Shown: piece by piece, positions 11,011 through 22,705 of the stretch
Numbering within the stretch: the stretch's first letter is position 1
How the letters are laid out: the number at the start of each line of letters is the position of its first letter
Source of the DNA: Rhodocollybia butyracea
Lineage: Eukaryota; Basidiomycota; Agaricomycetes; Agaricales; Omphalotaceae
Direction: 5' to 3'
NCBI GenBank assembly: GCA_015501585.1
Contig: JADNRY010000011.1
Span: 186,001 to 250,000 of the forward strand
Length of the DNA stretch: 64,000 nt
Notes under the pieces: model-generated
The model's database searches: none
Told to the model about the DNA's origin: nothing
What the model saw: only the letters and a program-made list of their open reading frames with translations
Program-made: the position numbers and the translations under genes

Positions 11011-12475
11011 ATGACTCTCCCCCACATTAATGTCGCAACTCTCCAGGTCGCTGGAGTCGTATCATTCTACATGTCGGCTGCCCTAGTTGTAAGCTGCTCG
11101 AATGATTAATCTATCAATACTGATTGTCGCCGTCGCAGATGGTGTTCGTGTAAGATATGATGTTTTATTACAAGCCAAGGTTGATAATCGAAGCTTTCAA
11201 GCAACAAGGCAGTATTGAGCAATTCGCCAGACCTTCCTTTGCTCTTTCTTCTGGTCCAACTCATAATAGCCGTAGTTTTGCTGCACATCTCCGCGGGAAT
11301 CTTCAAGCGCGTCGAGATACCTAGGTTCAACTGGGTTGTCGCGAAGAAACTGGTTCCCGTTGTGCTCGTGAATATCATTGGACTCGTGTTCAATACGTTA
11401 TGTCTGCGGGGCGTCGAGGCTTCCTATTTTCAGGTGAACTATGAATATCTCAAAATCATTGGGAATTCTGATCACTTCGTAGATTGCGAGAGGCCTTCAA
11501 CTGCCGCTGACAATTCTCGTATCAGCGATTCATACACAGTCCGTCCCATCTGCCAAAACAATTGCAGCAACCGTGCTCGTCTCTATTGGCTTCTTCGTGG
11601 GGGTCGCTCCATCTAGCTCTCTCCCCTTAACCGCTACTCCGACACTCATCACCTTGTTCTATGGGATACTTTCCTCATTGTTCATCGCCTTGCACGCTGT
11701 CCTCATCAAGAGTTCGTTACCTCACTGTGAAAATTCGACCATTCAACTTGCTTGGTGCGCACATATGTCACCAAATCGCTCCTTGTATGTATGACGCTGA
11801 TTGAACCAAAGGTGGACTAACGTAGGCTCGGCGGTGTTCTTGATCCCTTTCGTGATCTTCAATGGCGAGCTTCAACTTCTCCGCGACAAGATGGTCGAGG
11901 GCAGCTGGAATGGAACCGTCTTCGCTTGGGGCTGTCTCGTAACTAGTCCCCCTACTCCGATCTCGTTACGCACTGACGATCGGTCAACAGGTTACTGGGC
12001 TTTTTGGGTTCATGCTATGTGTTGCCGGGTTGTTGAGTATCAAAGTGACAAGCCCTGTTACCCATATGTTTTCCAGCGTACGTTTTTCTTTTGGACGCGT
12101 ATCAGGTATGTAAACAGTTCTAATATTACTCGTAGGCTGCTCGAAGTGTACTTCAAACCCTTTTGGGAGTTATGATTTTCAGTGACATCCTGACCGTGTT
12201 TGTCCCTTTCAGAATAATTGTTATTTTGCGCCCTAGTTTAACCTTTTTCTAGGAATCGTGTCTCGTCTATTCTTGTCATTCTTGGTGGCACAATGTCAGT
12301 ACCATTCATAGCTTGCCCACATGTAATCTAAACTGTCTACCCTAGGTACTACACATGGGTCAAATCTTCCGAGTTCAAGCCTCCTCCATCTAACTTAGGT
12401 CATGATTTGGAGTCAAACCCCCGGTTTGCAACGTTGGATAAAGCCGACAACGAGTCAAAGGCTGTCCAAGGCTGA
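11011..12475 (+). CDS. GDP-fucose transporter (SLC35C1-like nucleotide-sugar transporter)
   Basis: Imports GDP-fucose into the Golgi lumen in exchange for GMP. The start MTLPHINVATLQVAGVVSFY is at 11011, and short introns interrupt the gene about seven times. The read-through protein shows about ten membrane spans: VVSFYMSAALVMVFV, LLFLLVQLIIAVVLLHISA, LVPVVLVNIIGLVFNTLCL, LTILVSAIHTQS, LVSIGFFVGVA, LITLFYGILSSLFIALHAVL, FLIPFVIFNGE, LCVAGLLSIKVTSP and SSILVILGGTMYYTWVKSSE. KVTSPVTHMFSSAARSVLQT is the classic nucleotide-sugar transporter segment before span 9. The C-terminal tail is hydrophilic and ends KAVQG, stop 12473-12475. The overall sequence resembles GDP-fucose transporters more than UDP-sugar ones, and the divergent fucosyltransferase-like neighbour agrees. 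Exact substrate is not proven. Confidence 0.8.
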
Positions 12476-13064
12476 TACAATTGCATGGGAAAAAGAAGGC
12501 AAAAGACTGCAAAAGAAGGGAAACAATGATAACGAGGTCATTTGCCAGGTTCCATTCCAGCCGCCATATGTACTATAGTCGAAGTTTTACTGTAATCTGC
12601 CCGAATTTGCGTATACAGGTGGGCGATCGTAAGCCGTGTCTTGATAGCTTGTATGGCCGGTCCACCTGAATCTACGCTGCTTGCTTGGCGCTACTCCTTT
12701 TAAGCCGACTTGTTAGCACTTTGTTAGCCCAACAAAGATCCGAAGGGCCTGAAAAGGAACAACACTGGAACAACCACCCCATGTCAATATGATATTCGTT
12801 ACAGCGCCACCGGACCTTGTTGAATTCGAACAAGAGGTTCCCCGTATGTCCAGTGTTCGTTTCATTGACATGCAGCCTATCCCGATGGGATGCCCTAGAT
12901 GCAGCCTGTCCCCGAGATATTGCAGAGTTGTACAATTCATTGAGTCTCATAACTTAACTGAATTTGTCCTGGAATCTATGTATATGCGGTATTTTACTCG
13001 GGCAAGTTTTCCGAAGTTCTTCGCCTACCCTCAAAGTTGAACCTCTCACTTGTCTCAAAACTTA
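12476..13064. other. Intergenic, no gene seen
   Basis: The 589 bp hold the 3' region of the transporter and the promoter of the acyltransferase. Short open frames on both strands (for example 12672-12950 on the minus strand) have no recognisable motif. Confidence 0.5.
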
Positions 13065-14870
13065 ATGCGTCTGCAAAATCCAGCATGCCTTGAGCGAAAG
13101 CTTGGGGATACAGAGGCTTCATATTTTCTGCCATCGCGCGAGTCTGGAGTGAACGACATGTATGTTGAATTTTACGCGTTTCGTCGTCGAGTACTTACCC
13201 TACCAGGTATCTTCATCTTGGATTCTCTGCTCAGCCCCACGTCGTTGTGCGCGACAGAGTCGCTCTTGTCTGGGCCATACTCCGCTTGAAGCATCCTTTG
13301 CTAGCCTCCGCTGTCGAGATGCGCAACTACGAAGACATCAGATTCGTGTAAGTTCACATACAAAATGTCAAGGCATATCTGTTGAACTATGAAATAGCTT
13401 CAAGCCTTACACTTCGCCCGAAAGTGCGCTTCAAGATTCCAACAATAACTTTGAGTACCGGACTGGAACGAAAGATGGTATGCGTCCTCATGCATTTGTC
13501 GTGTCCGAGATACTGAGACCTCCTACTACAGAACTTCTCCACTCGTACCTCAATGGAGCTCGTATACTATCCGCTAACCGACTATCATACCTTATCGTGT
13601 CACAAGAGCCTCAGAGTACAGATAAATCGGTGATCGAATCCCCCAAGGATGAAAATCAGACAAACTGGGACCTAATGATATGCACTACCCACTTTGTGGG
13701 AGATGGGATGGCCCTTCACCAATTTGCAAACGATTTTTTCACACTGCTGGCTTCGGCACAAGACATTGATGAACTAGGTCTCTTGATGAACGACGAATGG
13801 AGAGTACGCTATGGGGGCCAATATTCTGTAAGCGAGTTAGATAGAACGGAGATTGGCCACTGACCTACTTGCAGGAAATGTCTCTTCCCGCTTCCTTAGA
13901 AGAGCGACTGCCCCCGGGCCCAACTAAGTTCCATCAAGTCGCATCTCGTGTCGACTTTTTAAATAGTCAGGAAAAACTGGTGGTAAGCCGTTCAAATATA
14001 CGGGAATTTGTAATTAAACAAGATTCTTAACTATAGGGCGGCCATTCCTTCCCAAAGCGGACAGGAAACGAACGCAGGACCGTTGTTCCTACTGTTGCTT
14101 TTGACAAAGAGCGTACGGGGAAAATGCTCAAATTATGCAAAGCCCATAGTGTTAGTATCTCGAGCGCTCTGTTCGCCATTTGCAACATTGCTTGGATTAA
14201 AAGCTGTAAGGATAAACCTGATCTCCCTACGTAAGTCTTCACCAGAGATTTTTTACTGCACTCATCATGGTCTAGTCTCATGTACTCGGCCCTCAATATA
14301 CGCCCATATCTGTCTCCCGATGAGCTAAACGATTCTTACTGGTTCATTGCCATTTCTTACTTCAATGTCGTTCTTCCGGGATTTTTACCGGCTAGCGACA
14401 TAGAAAGAACCTTCTGGTACCGCGCACGGTGCGCTAAAGAGCAAAGCACTAGAGCAGCTAAGCATCAAATGATCATTTCGCGGAGTAGGGAGATGGCAAA
14501 AGAGAGAGGAGATCGGGCCAGATGCTGGGCCAAAGAAGACGATGATAAGGCCAATGGCATACCGAAGGCATCGCCTCCTCTCACTGCTACTACAGTAGCC
14601 GCTAAAGCCAAACCTCCGTCTACGGCGTTGATTGGCCTTTCGCTATTGGGGAATCTTGATGGGACGTATAAACATGCAGCTTTCCCAAAGATTAGGCTCC
14701 ACACGCTTACCACTGGCAGTCGACAACGCTCCGGAGCTATGCTTTTATTTGGTTATACTTTTGTCGGAAAACTATGGGTAAGTCTAGGCTACGACATGAA
14801 CGGGTTCGAAGAAGGTTTTGTCGAACGCTTTTGGGGAAACGTTTTTAGTTCCATAGAAGAGTTGCTGTGA
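13065..14870 (+). CDS. HxxxDG acyltransferase (condensation/alcohol acetyltransferase-like fold)
   Basis: Predicted CoA-dependent acyltransferase of the chloramphenicol acetyltransferase-like fold; substrate unknown. The ATG at 13065 opens MRLQNPACLERKLGDTEASY, which matches the usual beginning LERxLGxxExSYFLPSR of this fungal family. An intron then joins NDM to the helix VALVWAILRLKHPLLAS, and EMRNYEDIRFV follows. The catalytic motif is visible as HFVGDG in CTTHFVGDGMALHQF, about residue 195. The middle part (SSALFAICNIAWIKS, YSALNIRPYLSPDE) fits the second domain. I do not see a clear DFGWG structural motif; the C-terminal segment GKLWVSLGYDMNGFEEGFVE may replace it. The last exon 14280-14867 is long and ends in SSIEELL. 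No biosynthetic neighbours indicate a pathway. A cell-wall, lipid or secondary-metabolite role is equally possible. Confidence 0.7.
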
Positions 14871-16061
14871 GATGTGTCATTAGTGTATATACGTACTAGT
14901 AGGATTATGTATTCGTTTTCGACTCGATAGATAAACCGGCGGTCCAGACAGTCCTATGTTACCAAAAGGTCACCGAATGGGCCCCGCAATAACCCCTCCT
15001 TGAGGGGAAAGGGGTATCTCGATATCCATGTACTTAAGCAGAGCTTGAGAGAGCTATCTGTAAGTATGGTACATACTCACATGTGCTTCTACACTGTCAC
15101 TGTCCTTTTATCGTTTCGTTATCCTTTTTCTGTAGAGTACTCACCATGATCGTCCTTGTTTAGTTATCTTCTTAGTTCCTCTGCTGCTCGTAGCACATCG
15201 TGTCTCGCGGGAGAATATACCGTAGTTCTGTCAACATCGTGTGACCTTCTCGAAGTGTCTGTCGATACAAACGACAGCCTTTCACTATCGCCACCCCGTT
15301 ATAGCCGCCCCGCCATACTAGCACATTTCAAGCAATCTTTACTGGCTTGTCATGCCAGGCCCACTGTCCAAGTGCATCTATGCTATTCTTCAAGACTACA
15401 CCGCAACCTAGGCCTACTTAGGCCTGTAGCCAAATTATCATCAGTGATACTCATTCGGACATATCGGGTTTCCGCACATGTTTACCGAAAAGATGCTAAG
15501 AGTTAAAGGACTGGTAATTGTACAAGGTTTCTTGATATAAACAAATCGGTCCCGAAGGTGCTTGTGGTTGTTCAAAAAACATCTGACTTTCAGTAATATA
15601 TTAACGGATAAGAATCGTATTCTGCTCGTAACGCTGTAGGGATTAAGTAGAAGGACTTAGAGTGGTTCCGAGCCTTTCCGAGCTTTATGATTCAAAGTGG
15701 CGAATTTCATCAGTGTCGATGGCATGGTAGTGCCTGTATAGTGTATATATGTGTTAATTCTTGCCAAGTCAGGCCCAATCACGCCAGGCCAAGCTCCACT
15801 TTGACCTATTTACAAGTTTGTGACCTGAGGAGTATCGTAACGACAGCTTTGACATCGCGGTATCATCGGGCTGATCTGATGGGCGAATATCTGTCATACT
15901 TACCGAACGTACAACACTCAGAAGACAGCTGGACATATACATGTTGTACAGGTGTGAACACTGTGTGAACGGACTGGTCTTTCGAAAAAACGAATGAGGA
16001 AGCAATTACCGATTATCCAGTAAACTATACATAAGGATTGTTTGTTTTTACAATCCGTCTG
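14871..16061. other. 1.2-kb intergenic stretch, no gene seen
   Basis: I find no open frame with a motif or credible exon chain here. Frames such as 15156-15506 (+) and 15687-15968 (+) look random. The stretch lies between the 3' ends of two convergent genes, so promoters are not expected. It may hold old mobile-element sequence, but I saw no terminal repeats. Confidence 0.45.
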
Positions 16062-18210
16062 CTACAGATCTGGCAGTTCTCTCCGTATCAGTCTATTCCA
16101 TGTACTCTGCTTCCACCATTCATCCATAGAGTCTATCCGTTCCCAAAGTGTTTCCTCATCAACTCCGTAAATTTCGTATTTGCCACCGTCGAGGGGCCTG
16201 CCCTCTCGCGTCGCTACATCGATAGCAGCTTTATTCTCCCCTCTACAGAGGTAGATAAAATAGTTAGCATTGTACGCATGTATAACCGGGACTCTTACTT
16301 CAGCAGGTCTAGTAATTCTTTCCGATCCGGAAAAAACAACCTCGGTTCGAGTACGGCTAGAATGCCCAATGCTGCTCGGTACAGAAAGGAGTCCCCCTCT
16401 AGGAGTATAACATCCCATATCCGAGCACAAGCTTCGAATGGGAGGTGATTTAGGAAGAGCGGGACAAGCCAATCAGGGAGGTAAGAGGCTGGAGATATTT
16501 GGTGTTGTTTAAAGTTGAAGTATACTAAACACAAGATGTGAGAAGAAGAAGAACATAAGAGTAAAGACTCACTCTTTGGCATCCCGTCTGCTAACAGGGT
16601 ATCGAATATCCTGGAAAGATTTCAGATATCGCCCTAACTTCAAGAAATAGCCCTACCTATAATAAGCTTCAACCTGTCTATCGTTAACGCACACGTCTCA
16701 ACTTTCGAAAGCCTAGAAAAGATGGCACTTACATCTTCCTTGGCTCCACTTCCACCGAAAAAGCTCCTCAGACAATGTCGCTCGAGAAGATTCCGCATTA
16801 CGACGAAAGCCTGCTGGATGGGCATGTTAAGGAGGAACATTGCAGCGATTTTGGCAGCTCCATGGGTATACCCAAGGCCTTCATCTGCACGAGCGACGAC
16901 CCAGGCGCAGAGCATGTCTTTGAGATCTTGATATAGGGGGCCGGTTTCGTGGTGGAAAATATGCAGAGATGGGAGGGTTGATGAAATGTCAGCTTCGATT
17001 TTAGACAAAGTTGCAGCGGAGAAGGCTCCAGAGGCCAGTGCGCGTTTAGCTCGAGAACTGCAGGAACGATAGTTGTCTGCGGAAGATCAATGAACACCAA
17101 TGGCCGCTGTGGATCCTTTAGGCCCTTACCTTTGCTCAGAGCAAGAGGATTACCTACTGCACGCTCCCACATACTCGCTCGCAGTTTAGAAGGTATACCT
17201 TTCCACCATGTTTTCCTCAGTTGCGCGTTTTTGTGTACTACTCTCCAATCAGGAACAATCTCCTTCTCCCAAAGATGTAATGAGTCCTCGATCTTTTTCT
17301 CTCGAATTAGCCGGCGCTCTTGCAGTGCCTTCCGTCGCTTTTCGGCTGAATTGACATGTAAGTGCACTAGTCAGGAAGGGAAAAAGTTGTGAGTTGTACC
17401 TGCAGCTCGACTGTGCTTCATCATTACTTCCCAGTCAGCCATATGCTTGTCATCTTCTTGTCTGCTTTTAGGTGGTAGGAACGACGGACGAGTTTTACTC
17501 CGAACCTTTTCAAGGGCACTGGGCCCCGTAGAACGTGTGGGCCGATGTGCGGGAAGTGATGGCTTCAAGGTGTTGCTTGATGGGACTGCGGCAGACACAG
17601 CAGCATTTGCCGATGATGATGGAAGGATTGATGTAGATGCAGCGAGATTAGGATGAGTTGGCGATGTAGTGGATGGTTCAGCTGCAGGAAGAGACTTTGT
17701 GGAGTGTTCCGAGTGTTCCGAATGCTCTGAGTCTGCATTAGATGGCGACCGGGAGTGGTTAGAGTGATTAGAGTGGTTTTGTGATGCCAGGGGTAGTGGT
17801 GCAAATGTTTGCGTGCTGTCTGTGGACACCGTCACTCTGTGAGAGGACAATTCGATCACTACTGAAGGATATGGTGCTTCCTCCGGTTCTGGATGATGTT
17901 CAGAGCCATTAGTCTCTGGTTCGTCGACCAACTCGTCTTCGCCGACATGACTTGAACTCGACAAGGATATAGAGTCAAATGCGCCGTTTTCATCGTCGAT
18001 GTCCAGTGTAGGGTCAGAATCCATCCTAAAGCCATTATTTGGCATTTCATCGTCATCGTTGTCTTCAAGTCTCCAGGATTCAGCATTCTTTGCCAGATCA
18101 TCTCGGATGGCATCAGGGGAGAAGTGGAAGTTTGGACCCTGGTCGTCCGTATCTGAGAAGGCGTCGTCTATGTCTAGCGAAGGTTCCAAGCGTATTTCTA
18201 GGTCATTCAT
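16062..18210 (-). CDS. TBC-domain protein with altered catalytic fingers
   Basis: TBC domains normally stimulate GTP hydrolysis by Rab GTPases in membrane traffic. The start MNDLEIRLEPSLDIDD is at 18210. The first 280 residues are acidic, Ser-rich and disordered. Next come a basic coiled segment (EKRRKALQERRLIREKKIED) and the TBC start WWKGIPSKLRASMWERAVGN. The core reads IEADISSTLPSLHIFHHETG, then GLGYTHGAAKIAAMFLLNMP, then after an intron a segment with YLPDWLVPLFLNHLPFEACA and RIWDVILLEGDSFLYRAALG. The last exon ends RRELPDL at 16062. The usual arginine finger IxxDxxR reads IEADISS and the glutamine finger YxQ reads YTH, so the normal GAP residues are both missing. It may be a non-catalytic scaffold or use a different mechanism. 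Identity of the domain is firm. Confidence 0.82.
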
Positions 18211-18624
18211 GACGGTGGTATTCAAGTAGGTAAATTTGGACGAGCGCCCAGCACCCGCAAACGGCCGGCCCGAAATTCAAGCGCAGTTTCCTTCACTGTA
18301 ACTATGGAGGAGATTCAACGCCGATGTTTCAATGCTCTTGTATGTGATTGAGCGAAAGCCGTGTTGGGTTCATTAATATTTCGGCTGCGCAAACGAAAAC
18401 AGGATAAATACTGCGAAAAGCCTGTACATGTGTAACTGCATGACAGCTATCTGGAAAACCGGAGACGCCTCCGAAGAAAAGTTTAGATAGACCTTGGCTC
18501 AGGGCCCCTTTTATGAGCAGCAGGATTGGTACAATGAAAGACTGATGTTACTCGTAGATGGCTCTAATCATGTGAGCGCGGAAAAGGTTTGGTGAATGTC
18601 TTGGCGCTTGCTCGCTTCTTCCTT
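18211..18624. promoter_or_regulatory. Divergent promoter region of the TBC gene and GCP4
   Basis: The 414 bp between the two start codons contain no credible open frame. It must hold both promoters. I recognise no specific site. Confidence 0.4.
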
Positions 18625-21008
18625 ATGATTGCAGAGATTTTTCTTGTTCTTCATGGCCACCCATCTAGCCTTTTCCCCAAAGACCACACTATCCACCCCT
18701 CTTTTGCCCCTCTTCTTCATCCTGGAGAGCAACAATGCATCGAATCACTAGCTCAGATCGCTTTACGATATCGAACAGTAAAGACAACTTGTGCTCGCCT
18801 TCAGTCCACTTCGCCGTCTCGATACATATCTGCCACCTGTGCCGCAATAAACCACTGTGCACTCAATGAATATGAAGCACTCGTCATATCTTCTGAGGAA
18901 AGAGTACTCAGACGCGACGCCAATCTAGTAGCAAGCGGTTCTTTTGTTCCCCTCTCCTCGCTTCGCGCGACTTTTGCAGAATGGGACGCGCCTCTGGTCT
19001 CTCTGGTCTCTCTGGTGGAAGAATTAGAGTCTCACAAGAACATGCAGCCAGGCCCTCTTATTGACTTGCTTTTAGAGCGAGCAAGAACAGGCGTTCATCG
19101 CATAGCACACATCTTCACTCAGCTCTCTCATGCTGCTGAACGTGTCTGGCGTATTCAGCTTATTGCCTTTCTTGTCCACGGATCTATATCAACGACAAAT
19201 CCCCTTGTCTCCGACTCATACGCGTTTTCGGACGGTTCAGTGCCTTCTTGTATATCTCCTCAATCTCGAGACTCGATACTTTATGTGGGGCGCGCGATTG
19301 CCACAATTAAAGCTGCAAGATGGCAAACGCAGCTTCCGACAGATTTGACTATTGAACATGCGAAAGCTCTTGAGAGTGTCCTTCCAGATGACCAGCCTAA
19401 TTTCGACCGGGTCATTAGCCAGATCAGGACAAATGTGAGCGAATGGTTATGGATGAATGTCCTTACGCTACATGCTGTAGAGGAAGCAGTAGACTCTTTG
19501 TATGTGAACCGCCCGACTAAATCACGTTCAGTGCTGATTTTATTCCAGCGCGAACTACTTTCTTCTCCGCAATGGGGAATTCAGCCTCGCACTCATTCGC
19601 GAAATTGAGCGTCTTAAAATTTCGCGGTTGACTGTCCGTTCAGGAGCAACTTCTATGATACGAGAACAAGATCTCAACCTCGCCATTCTCCGTGCCTCAT
19701 TAGGCACGACAGCTCAGCATGATCCTGCATTGTCTCATCTCCGTTTCCTCCTCCCTTCTGGACCTCTGCGGCCCCTACTTCCTTCGCTCGCGGGAGGTTC
19801 TCTCTCACGTTCCCTCTCTCAATCAACGGCAGGCCCTAGTCCGCTTGATTCTTCTCTTTTTACTGTTGCTCTTCTCGGTACCCCTCTGATCCTCACGTAC
19901 ACCGTCACCTGGCCTCTCGACCTTTTCGTGCATGCAACCGAGCTATCCTCCTACGGGGCACTTTTTGCATATTTATCCGCTCTTCGAAAAACTCACAACA
20001 GCATCCATGCGTGCTGGTCATCCCTGTCCAACACCCAGCGTGCTCGGCGAAAATGGACTAGACTGGGCGAGGGCGGTACCGCAGGAGACTTGCAAGCACG
20101 AAAGGAGCTGCTAAGATGTGGATGGGGTGTCATAAGGGACATGAGCTGGTTTTTGGATACACTGCTTGGCTACGTGATGATTGACGTCGTAGATGTTGAA
20201 TGTCGACGGCTAAAGAAGCAATTGAGGTCGCAAAGTGGGGAGGATGAACACACTGCTCGGAAGCCGATCTCTGCTGAGCCGTCTTCCACCAATGTTCACG
20301 GGAAAACGACTCTCCCAGCCTCCCGCAGCACTGCGTCGAACATGGCTGGACCGACGCCTTCTTCGAAATTAGATTTCACCACTCTCCGACAAATCCACGC
20401 GACCTATCTAGATCGACTGCTCACCGGGTGTCTACTTACCAATCCAGATGTGACGACTATCCTGGCAGGTATATTCGAACTGTGTGAGCGGTTCGTAGCT
20501 CAAGTTGAGCGATGGGGCGGAGACATTCTTCCGGCGTTATTGGGTGAAGGCTCGCTGAATAGTGAGGGAGAAGAAGTAGGTACCTTAGTAAGGGAGAGAC
20601 GTGCAGTGGTTGTTGAGATTAACGAGGTTTGTCTCCAAGGCTCCCATATGACGCACTGATTTTGACAGCTCGTTACAGACGCTTCATGATCTCCTCGTGA
20701 ACTTTTACGAGCACTTGTCATCGTCGACCTTCCAGCGGCCATTTGCCTCTTCCTCGGCAGATGCATCCAAATCCATGGCAATGGCAGTGGGTGACCACAT
20801 GACATTTAACAGTTCGCGCATTCCGGTGGCCAGTGTCTCCAAGTCGCGTTTACAGACAAACGGTGACAAAGCGGAAAATGTGGATGTGAGGAGACATGTC
20901 GAGAGGTTGATGTTGAGACTGGATTTTAATGGAGGTTTCTCAAAATTTAGTTGGGGCAAAAAGGAAAAAGATAGTGATGATATTCTTGGAAATTTAGATG
21001 CTCTGTAG
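18625..21008 (+). CDS. Gamma-tubulin complex component 4 (GCP4/TUBGCP4)
   Basis: Part of the gamma-tubulin ring complex that nucleates microtubules at the spindle pole body. I place the start at 18625 (MIAEIFLVLHGHPSSLF), because animal GCP4 also begins with a short MIxELLLALxGxPG motif. The frame extends upstream but without an ATG. Exon 1 runs to about 19500 and then joins in frame to ANYFLLRNGEFSLALIREIE, the conserved GRIP1 segment (FLLGRGELFQAF in animals). The second half carries VTWPLDLFVHATELSSYGAL and the GRIP2-type helices WGVIRDMSWFLDTLLGYVMI and YLDRLLTGCLLTNPDVTTIL. It ends with a short exon LMLRLDFNGGF, stop 21006-21008. About 740 residues is close to the 667 of human GCP4. Presence of GCP4 shows the filamentous-type complex rather than the reduced yeast one. 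Confidence 0.85.
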
Positions 21009-21318
21009 TTTTATTTTATCTGTGGTAGTTGAGTGAACTGTGAAGAGACGTCGCTTTTTAGCGCGCATCACACTCTTAATTTTACCGTCAACGGATAATT
21101 GACGGATACACAGACTCAGCTGGGGACCCAGGTTCAAATTGTATGCAGCGAGTTCTTTGGGATGCAAAGGTGAGAAAGAAAAAGAAAATTCAGTCAATTC
21201 TTCAATAAACTGTTATTACAAGATACTGCTTCAGCCTAGACTCATGACTGGGCGGACAAATACGGCCCAGCGCCTCAATCAACAACTCCGTCTGTTTTCT
21301 TCACAACCATCATCCGAG
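21009..21318. other. Intergenic between GCP4 and the pyrophosphatase gene
   Basis: The 310 bp hold the 3' end of GCP4 and the promoter of the pyrophosphatase. Nothing else is recognisable. Confidence 0.4.
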
Positions 21319-22523
21319 ATGACTTCTCGTTCGTATCACTTGGTTTTTTTTCAAAACAACTAACGAGTTAGTTTTTAGAATACACTCCCCGTCTCGTTGG
21401 CGCACCCAACACACTCGGTACGTCGTCTTGATCAACCTTTGTAGGCACCATCGATAACACTTTTTACTTTTGCTTTAGAACACCGCGTATACATTGAACA
21501 AAACGGCTCTGTTGTCTCTTCCTTCCACGACATCCCTCTTTTTGCTGACCAGAACAATGGCATCTTCAACATGATCGTCGAAGTACCCCGCTGGACTAAC
21601 GCAAAGATGGAAATTTCCAGGGAGGAATCTTTCAATCCTATCAAGCAGGACGTCAAAAAAAACCGTCTGCGCTTCGTCCGCAACTGTTTCCCTCATCATG
21701 GTTATATCTGGAACTATGGTGCTTTCCCTCAGGTGCGCTGTTATCAGTGTTATCTCCACCCCTCGTTTTCATATTTTGTAGACCTGGGAGGACCCCAGCC
21801 AGCAGCATGCCGAGACCAAAGCCAAGGGTGACAATGATCCTCTCGATGTATGCGAAATCGGGGAACAGGTCGGCTATGTTGGTCAGGTCAAGCAGGTCAA
21901 GGTTCTTGGTATCATGGCGTTGTTGGATGAGGGCGAGACCGACTGGAAGGTCATCGTTGTTGATGTTCAGGATCCTCTTGCATCCAAACTCAACGATATT
22001 GAGGATGTCGAGAGGCATCTTCCTGGCTTGATCAGGGCCACCAACGAGTGGTTCAGGCACGTAATTATCGACATATCTCGTTTTTTTCCTGCTCACTCTG
22101 ATACTACAGGATCTACAAGATTCCCGATGGAAAGCCAGAAAATACATTCGCGTTTTCTGGTGAGGCGAAGAACAAGAAATACGCTACTGAAATCATCCAT
22201 GAATGCCATGAAGCTTGGCGCCGTCTCATAACCGGCGAATCGCCCACTGGAGGTATCTCAATGTGATACGCTTCTCCTCTCCACTTTGAGAACATTGTTA
22301 ACATCTATTTCACCCATCAGCGACAACATCACGATTGCCAACTCTCCCGGATTCGTTAGAAGAGATGACCCCAAGTACACTAGCATTCCCCCTGCCTCTG
22401 GCAAACCTCCTGCTCCAATTGATCCATCGGGCGAGTTGTTCATTGTATCAAATCCCATTGTAAACTCACTTTACCCTTCCTTCAGTTTCCAAGTGGTTTT
22501 ACATCTCCTCTGCGCAGGTATGA
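21319..22523 (+). CDS. IPP1: Soluble inorganic pyrophosphatase (family I)
   Basis: Hydrolyses PPi to two phosphates and so drives biosynthetic reactions; cytosolic. The start at 21319 gives MTS, spliced to [20 protein letters not shown]. The order is [36 protein letters not shown], and the family I signature [11 protein letters not shown], with the metal-binding aspartates all present. [23 protein letters not shown] and [14 protein letters not shown] segments follow. The usual C-terminus SKWFYIS appears only if the last intron (22431-22485) is removed. That intron starts with GC (gcgagt) rather than GT, and the join gives [15 protein letters not shown], stop 22521-22523. Without it the frame stays open but loses the family's end. 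No mitochondrial presequence is seen, so this is the cytosolic enzyme. Confidence 0.92.
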
Positions 22524-22705
22524 GGTTAGACATTGTAGTAATCAGCTTCGAAGTACATTGTATGTAGCAGCCAATAAAAGCTTTCAGTGACGACGTGGCT
22601 CTTTTCATCCCGAGTTGAAAGCCAATTGAAGCGTGTAATACAAAAAAGAAAACCATTAGGGTATGGAAAAGCACAAAGTAAAGCAACAAGTCTAACTATC
22701 TATAG

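Noticed and set aside
21120..21150. ggttcaaatt, looking like the T-loop of a tRNA
   Set aside because: No acceptor stem, D-arm or anticodon arm could be paired around it.
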